From: Pseudaquabacterium sp040400895
Lineage (GTDB): Bacteria; Pseudomonadota; Gammaproteobacteria; Burkholderiales; Burkholderiaceae_C
NCBI GenBank assembly: GCA_040400895.1
Contig: JBBAPL010000010.1
Location: 1-64,000, forward strand
Length of the DNA: 64,000 nucleotides
Direction: 5' to 3'
Shown here one piece after another: positions 61,749 to 64,000 of this stretch (position 1 is its first letter; the number at the start of each line of letters is the position of its first letter). Position numbers and translations under genes: made by a program. The notes beneath the pieces are model-generated. The model saw only the letters and a program-made list of their open reading frames with translations. It was not told the DNA's origin and made no database searches.

Positions 61749-62717
61749 TCAGTCCGCCTTGATGTTCAGCCGCCTGATCAGGTCACCCCACAGCTGGGCC
61801 TGCTCCAGCGTGGTGGCGCGCAGGTCGGCAGGGCTGCCCGACTTCGCCTCGTTGCCGATCTTGCGCATCGCCTCGCCGAAGCTGGCCGACGTGGTGATCT
61901 TGCGCAGGGCCGCGTTGAGCTTGTCGACCACCGGCCGGGGTGTGCCCGCCGGGGCGAACACCGCAAACCAGGTCTCGCCCACCACGCCCGGGTAGCCCAG
62001 CTCTCGGAAGGTGGGCACGTCGGGCAGCAGCGGCAGGCGCTCGGCGCTCAGCACCGCCAGCGCGCGGTACTGGCCGGCGTTGACGTTCGGCACCGCACTG
62101 GTCAGCGCCTCCACGTTGGAATCGATCACGCCGGCCAGCATGTCCATCGTGGCCGGTGCCGCGCCCTTGTAGTGCACCTGGGTCAGCTTGATGTCCAGCC
62201 CGGTGGCCACCAGTTCGCCCAGCAGGTGCACCATGCTGCCCTGGCCGTTGGTGGCGTTGTTCACCTTGGCCGGGTTGGCCTTGGCATAGGCGGCGTACTC
62301 CTTGATCGTCTTGGCCGGAAAGTCCTTCTTCACCACGAAGGCGAACGGCACGGTGGCCACCGGCGCCACCGGCTCGAAGTCGTCCAGCTTGTAGGCCAGC
62401 TTGTCGTTGAAGTTGGGGTTCACCGTGAAGGTGGTGCCGGCCGACAGCAGGACGGTGTATCCATCCTTGGGCGCCCGCGCCACGAAGCTGGCGCCAATGG
62501 CGGTGGCCGCGCCGGCCTTGTTTTCGACGACGAAGGTCTGGCCCAGTTCGTCCTTCAGGCGCTGCGCCAGCAGGCGGCCGATCACGTCGCTGGTGCCACC
62601 GGGCGGGTAGGGCACCACCAGGGTCACCGGCTTGGCCGGCCAGGGGTCTTGCGCCAGGGCCAGGGCTGGCGCCAGGGCGATCAGGCCGGCTGCGGCCAGC
62701 TGTTTCCATCGGGTCAT
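61749..62717 (-). CDS. Bug-family tripartite tricarboxylate transporter receptor
   Basis: A 322-residue periplasmic protein: signal peptide (cleaved near ALAQ), then WPAKPVTLVVPYPPGGTSDV, VVENKAGAATAIGASFVARA, and KANPAKVNNATNGQGS, typical of Bug receptors. GGAGA eight bases before ATG 62717. No TctA/TctB genes adjacent; orphan receptors are common in betaproteobacteria. Confidence 0.95.
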   Translation of the reverse strand: MTRWKQLAAAGLIALAPALALAQDPWPAKPVTLVVPYPPGGTSDVIGRLLAQRLKDELGQTFVVENKAGAATAIGASFVARAPKDGYTVLLSAGTTFTVNPNFNDKLAYKLDDFEPVAPVATVPFAFVVKKDFPAKTIKEYAAYAKANPAKVNNATNGQGSMVHLLGELVATGLDIKLTQVHYKGAAPATMDMLAGVIDSNVEALTSAVPNVNAGQYRALAVLSAERLPLLPDVPTFRELGYPGVVGETWFAVFAPAGTPRPVVDKLNAALRKITTSASFGEAMRKIGNEAKSGSPADLRATTLEQAQLWGDLIRRLNIKAD

Positions 62718-63093
62718 CGGGTCGGTCTCCTGGGGTGGCGTGGTGCCCGCCGGGGCGTGCCGGCAGGTGCCCGTGCGGGGTCGGCTGCATGGTAGGCAGG
62801 CCGCGCAACCTGGGCCATGCGCCTGCGTGACACCTGCGGCTGAAAGCCCCGGTGCGGGCAACGTCTGCCAGTGGCCGAGCGTTGCTTTGCCATGCCGGTG
62901 CATGTGGCTGACTGCGGCCACTTCGAGCGGCGCATGGTGCGGCCCAGCTTTGCCGACCACGCCATCGACGGTGCCAAGCTGGCCGCCACGCGGGGGGTGG
63001 TCATGGCGCGCCTGGGCCCAGGCGGGGCGGACTTTCAGCGGCCGACGCACGTGCGCCTGTTGCAGCGGGCCTGATGCCCGGGCGGCGCCGGGC
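62718..63093. other. Gap with only a short rightward frame
   Basis: 376 bases between the Bug gene and the ArsR-type gene. It holds the Bug promoter and a possible 67-residue remnant (62871-63074). I see no terminator or operator that I can defend. Confidence 0.35.
62871..63074 (+). pseudogene. Possible gene remnant, uncharacterised
   Basis: A 67-residue frame (GTG) with coding-like composition (HVADCGHFERRMVRPSFADH, AIDGAKLAATRGVVMARLG), no ribosome-binding site and an in-frame TGA shortly upstream. Looks like the 3' end of a lost gene. Family not recognised. Confidence 0.3.
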
Positions 63094-63474
63094 TCAGCGG
63101 TGGGTGGCGCGGGTCAGCCGCTCGGCCGGCGGCACGCTGCCGTCGCCATCGAGTTCCATCGCCACTTGGGTGCACACGGCGCGGCACAGCGTGGCCACGC
63201 GCTCGCTCTGCAGGCGGTAGAAGATCTGCGTGCCCTCGCGCCGCTTGCCGAGCACGCCCGCGCGGTACAGCGTGGACAGGTGTTGCGACATGTTCGGCTG
63301 GGTGGTGTCGATCTGCGCGAGCAGGTCGGACACATTGCGCTCGCCGTTGCACACCGCGCTGATGATCTTCAGCCGCACCGGCGTGGACAACAGGCCGAAC
63401 AGTTCGGCCGCCGACTCGAAAACCTGATCGTCTTCGCGCTGGGTGGCCACCGTGTCGCTTTTGGCTTCAGACAT
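63094..63474 (-). CDS. ArsR-family repressor, possibly persulfide-sensing
   Basis: A 126-residue winged-helix protein: LLSTPVRLKIISAVCNGERN, QPNMSQHLSTLYRAGVLGKR (recognition helix) and REGTQIFYRLQSERV. Cys42 lies in alpha-2 and Cys97/Cys101 in alpha-5; a cysteine pair in these two helices is the arrangement of SqrR/BigR/YgaV sulfide or redox sensors. A symmetrical site lies just upstream. It follows the cytochrome c gene on the same strand. Confidence 0.88.
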   Translation of the reverse strand: MSEAKSDTVATQREDDQVFESAAELFGLLSTPVRLKIISAVCNGERNVSDLLAQIDTTQPNMSQHLSTLYRAGVLGKRREGTQIFYRLQSERVATLCRAVCTQVAMELDGDGSVPPAERLTRATHR

Positions 63475-63487
63475 AGGGCATCAGTAT

Positions 63488-63503
63488 ATCGGCACACGCC
63501 GAT
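63488..63503. promoter_or_regulatory. Probable ArsR-type operator
   Basis: Perfect arms ATCGGC (63488-63493) and GCCGAT (63498-63503) around four bases, extended on the outside by CATCA and TGATG. It starts 14 bases upstream of the ArsR-type start, fitting autoregulation. Confidence 0.55.
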
Positions 63504-63652
63504 GATGATGCCTGGCCGAGGGCGACCGGCACCGGTCATGATCGCTGTTGAGCGCGGCCGAGATGGCGGCCGTCTCGTTCGGGCGCAGGGTCAGGTTCAG
63601 CGCCATGGGCACTGCTCGACCATGCCGCGCAGTGCGCCGCAGGCGCGCAGCA

Positions 63653-63967
63653 TCACTTGGTGCCGGCCAGCACCCACGCGGCCAGCGCAGCGGCATCGGC
63701 GTCGCTCAGCGCCGGCTGAGCCGGCATCGGCACCGGGCCCCACTTGCCCGCGCCACCCTTGCGGATGCTGTCGGCCAACAGGGCGGCAGCGTCCTTCTGC
63801 CCGACGTACTTCTTGGCCACGTCCTGGTAGGCCGGGCCCACGATCTTCTTGTCGACTGCATGGCAGGCGACACAGGCATGCTTCTGGGCGAGCGCCAGGT
63901 TGGCCAGTGCGGGCAGGCTGGTGGCGGCAAGGGCGAGCGCGGCGACGGCGCCATGGAAGAACTTCAC
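63653..63967 (-). CDS. Small c-type cytochrome
   Basis: About 104 residues: signal peptide (cleaved near ALA), haem motif CVACH and a distal Met in the GPVPMPAQPAL segment, the class I cytochrome c551/c5 pattern. Periplasmic electron carrier. I chose GTG 63967 because AAGGAG lies six bases before it; an ATG at 63997 is also in frame. It lies 178 bases before the ArsR-type gene and may belong to a redox/sulfur pathway. Confidence 0.92.
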   Translation of the reverse strand: MKFFHGAVAALALAATSLPALANLALAQKHACVACHAVDKKIVGPAYQDVAKKYVGQKDAAALLADSIRKGGAGKWGPVPMPAQPALSDADAAALAAWVLAGTK

Positions 63968-64000
63968 GGGAGACTCCTTGGGCAGGGGGGTGATCAATCG

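Noticed and set aside
63481..63606. 41-residue leftward frame between cytochrome c and the ArsR-type gene
   Set aside because: No ribosome-binding site, no family, and it overlaps the probable operator.

Overview
The window reads as chromosomal DNA of a high-GC betaproteobacterium, most likely Burkholderiales of the Leptothrix / Rubrivivax / Ideonella type. This is inferred from gene content: a Bug-type receptor, a Liv-Pxp operon, MSHA/type II-like secretion genes, curli genes, and a C-run hairpin next to an 'AACGAGCGCAGCGAGT' word. No rRNA, tRNA, CRISPR array or intact insertion sequence is visible.

1-11.6 kb (all minus strand): an apparent operon with two tandem SyrD-type peptide exporters, a Band-7/SPFH membrane protein, a two-lobed Liv-like binding protein, a small membrane protein, a DUF697-type protein, a lipoprotein, and a non-ribosomal peptide synthetase (condensation-adenylation-carrier) that runs off the left edge. 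It looks like a non-ribosomal peptide biosynthesis/export locus.

12.1-40.3 kb (all minus strand): about 28 kb of tightly packed genes. In transcription order they are a TpsB transporter, a giant TpsA exoprotein (about 3,780 residues), a DUF2341-LamG-ExbB fusion, two ExbD proteins, a TonB-like protein, an outer-membrane porin-like protein, a periplasmic coiled-coil protein, GspG, GspF, GspE, PilM/N/O/P-like assembly proteins, a TPR-bearing lipoprotein secretin, and three more pseudopilins. Stop/start overlaps join most neighbours. This joins two-partner secretion, a proton-driven Ton/Tol-type motor and a type II secretion/type IV pilus machine in one apparent transcription unit. It is the strongest candidate here for an undescribed composite system.

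40.4-47.4 kb (all minus strand): a cysteine-rich secreted protein (binding-protein-like), a LuxR-type regulator, and a curli operon (unknown secreted protein, CsgE, CsgF, CsgG with a long Ala/Pro tail, and two curlin-repeat proteins). With the TPS locus this makes the region strongly biofilm- or surface-oriented.

47.6-52.5 kb: a glutathione S-transferase, a TIR-domain/DRGH-nuclease fusion (possible anti-phage effector) beside an RNase D-like exonuclease, an SMP-30-type lactonase and an aminoglycoside-phosphotransferase-fold kinase.

52.5-61.7 kb: a nine-gene operon, livKGFHM-tetR-pxpBCA, likely importing and opening 5-oxoproline or a related lactam. It is divergent from an SDR reductase, with two matching TetR-type operators between them. 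The right end holds a Bug receptor, an ArsR-family (possibly persulfide-sensing) repressor and a small cytochrome c.
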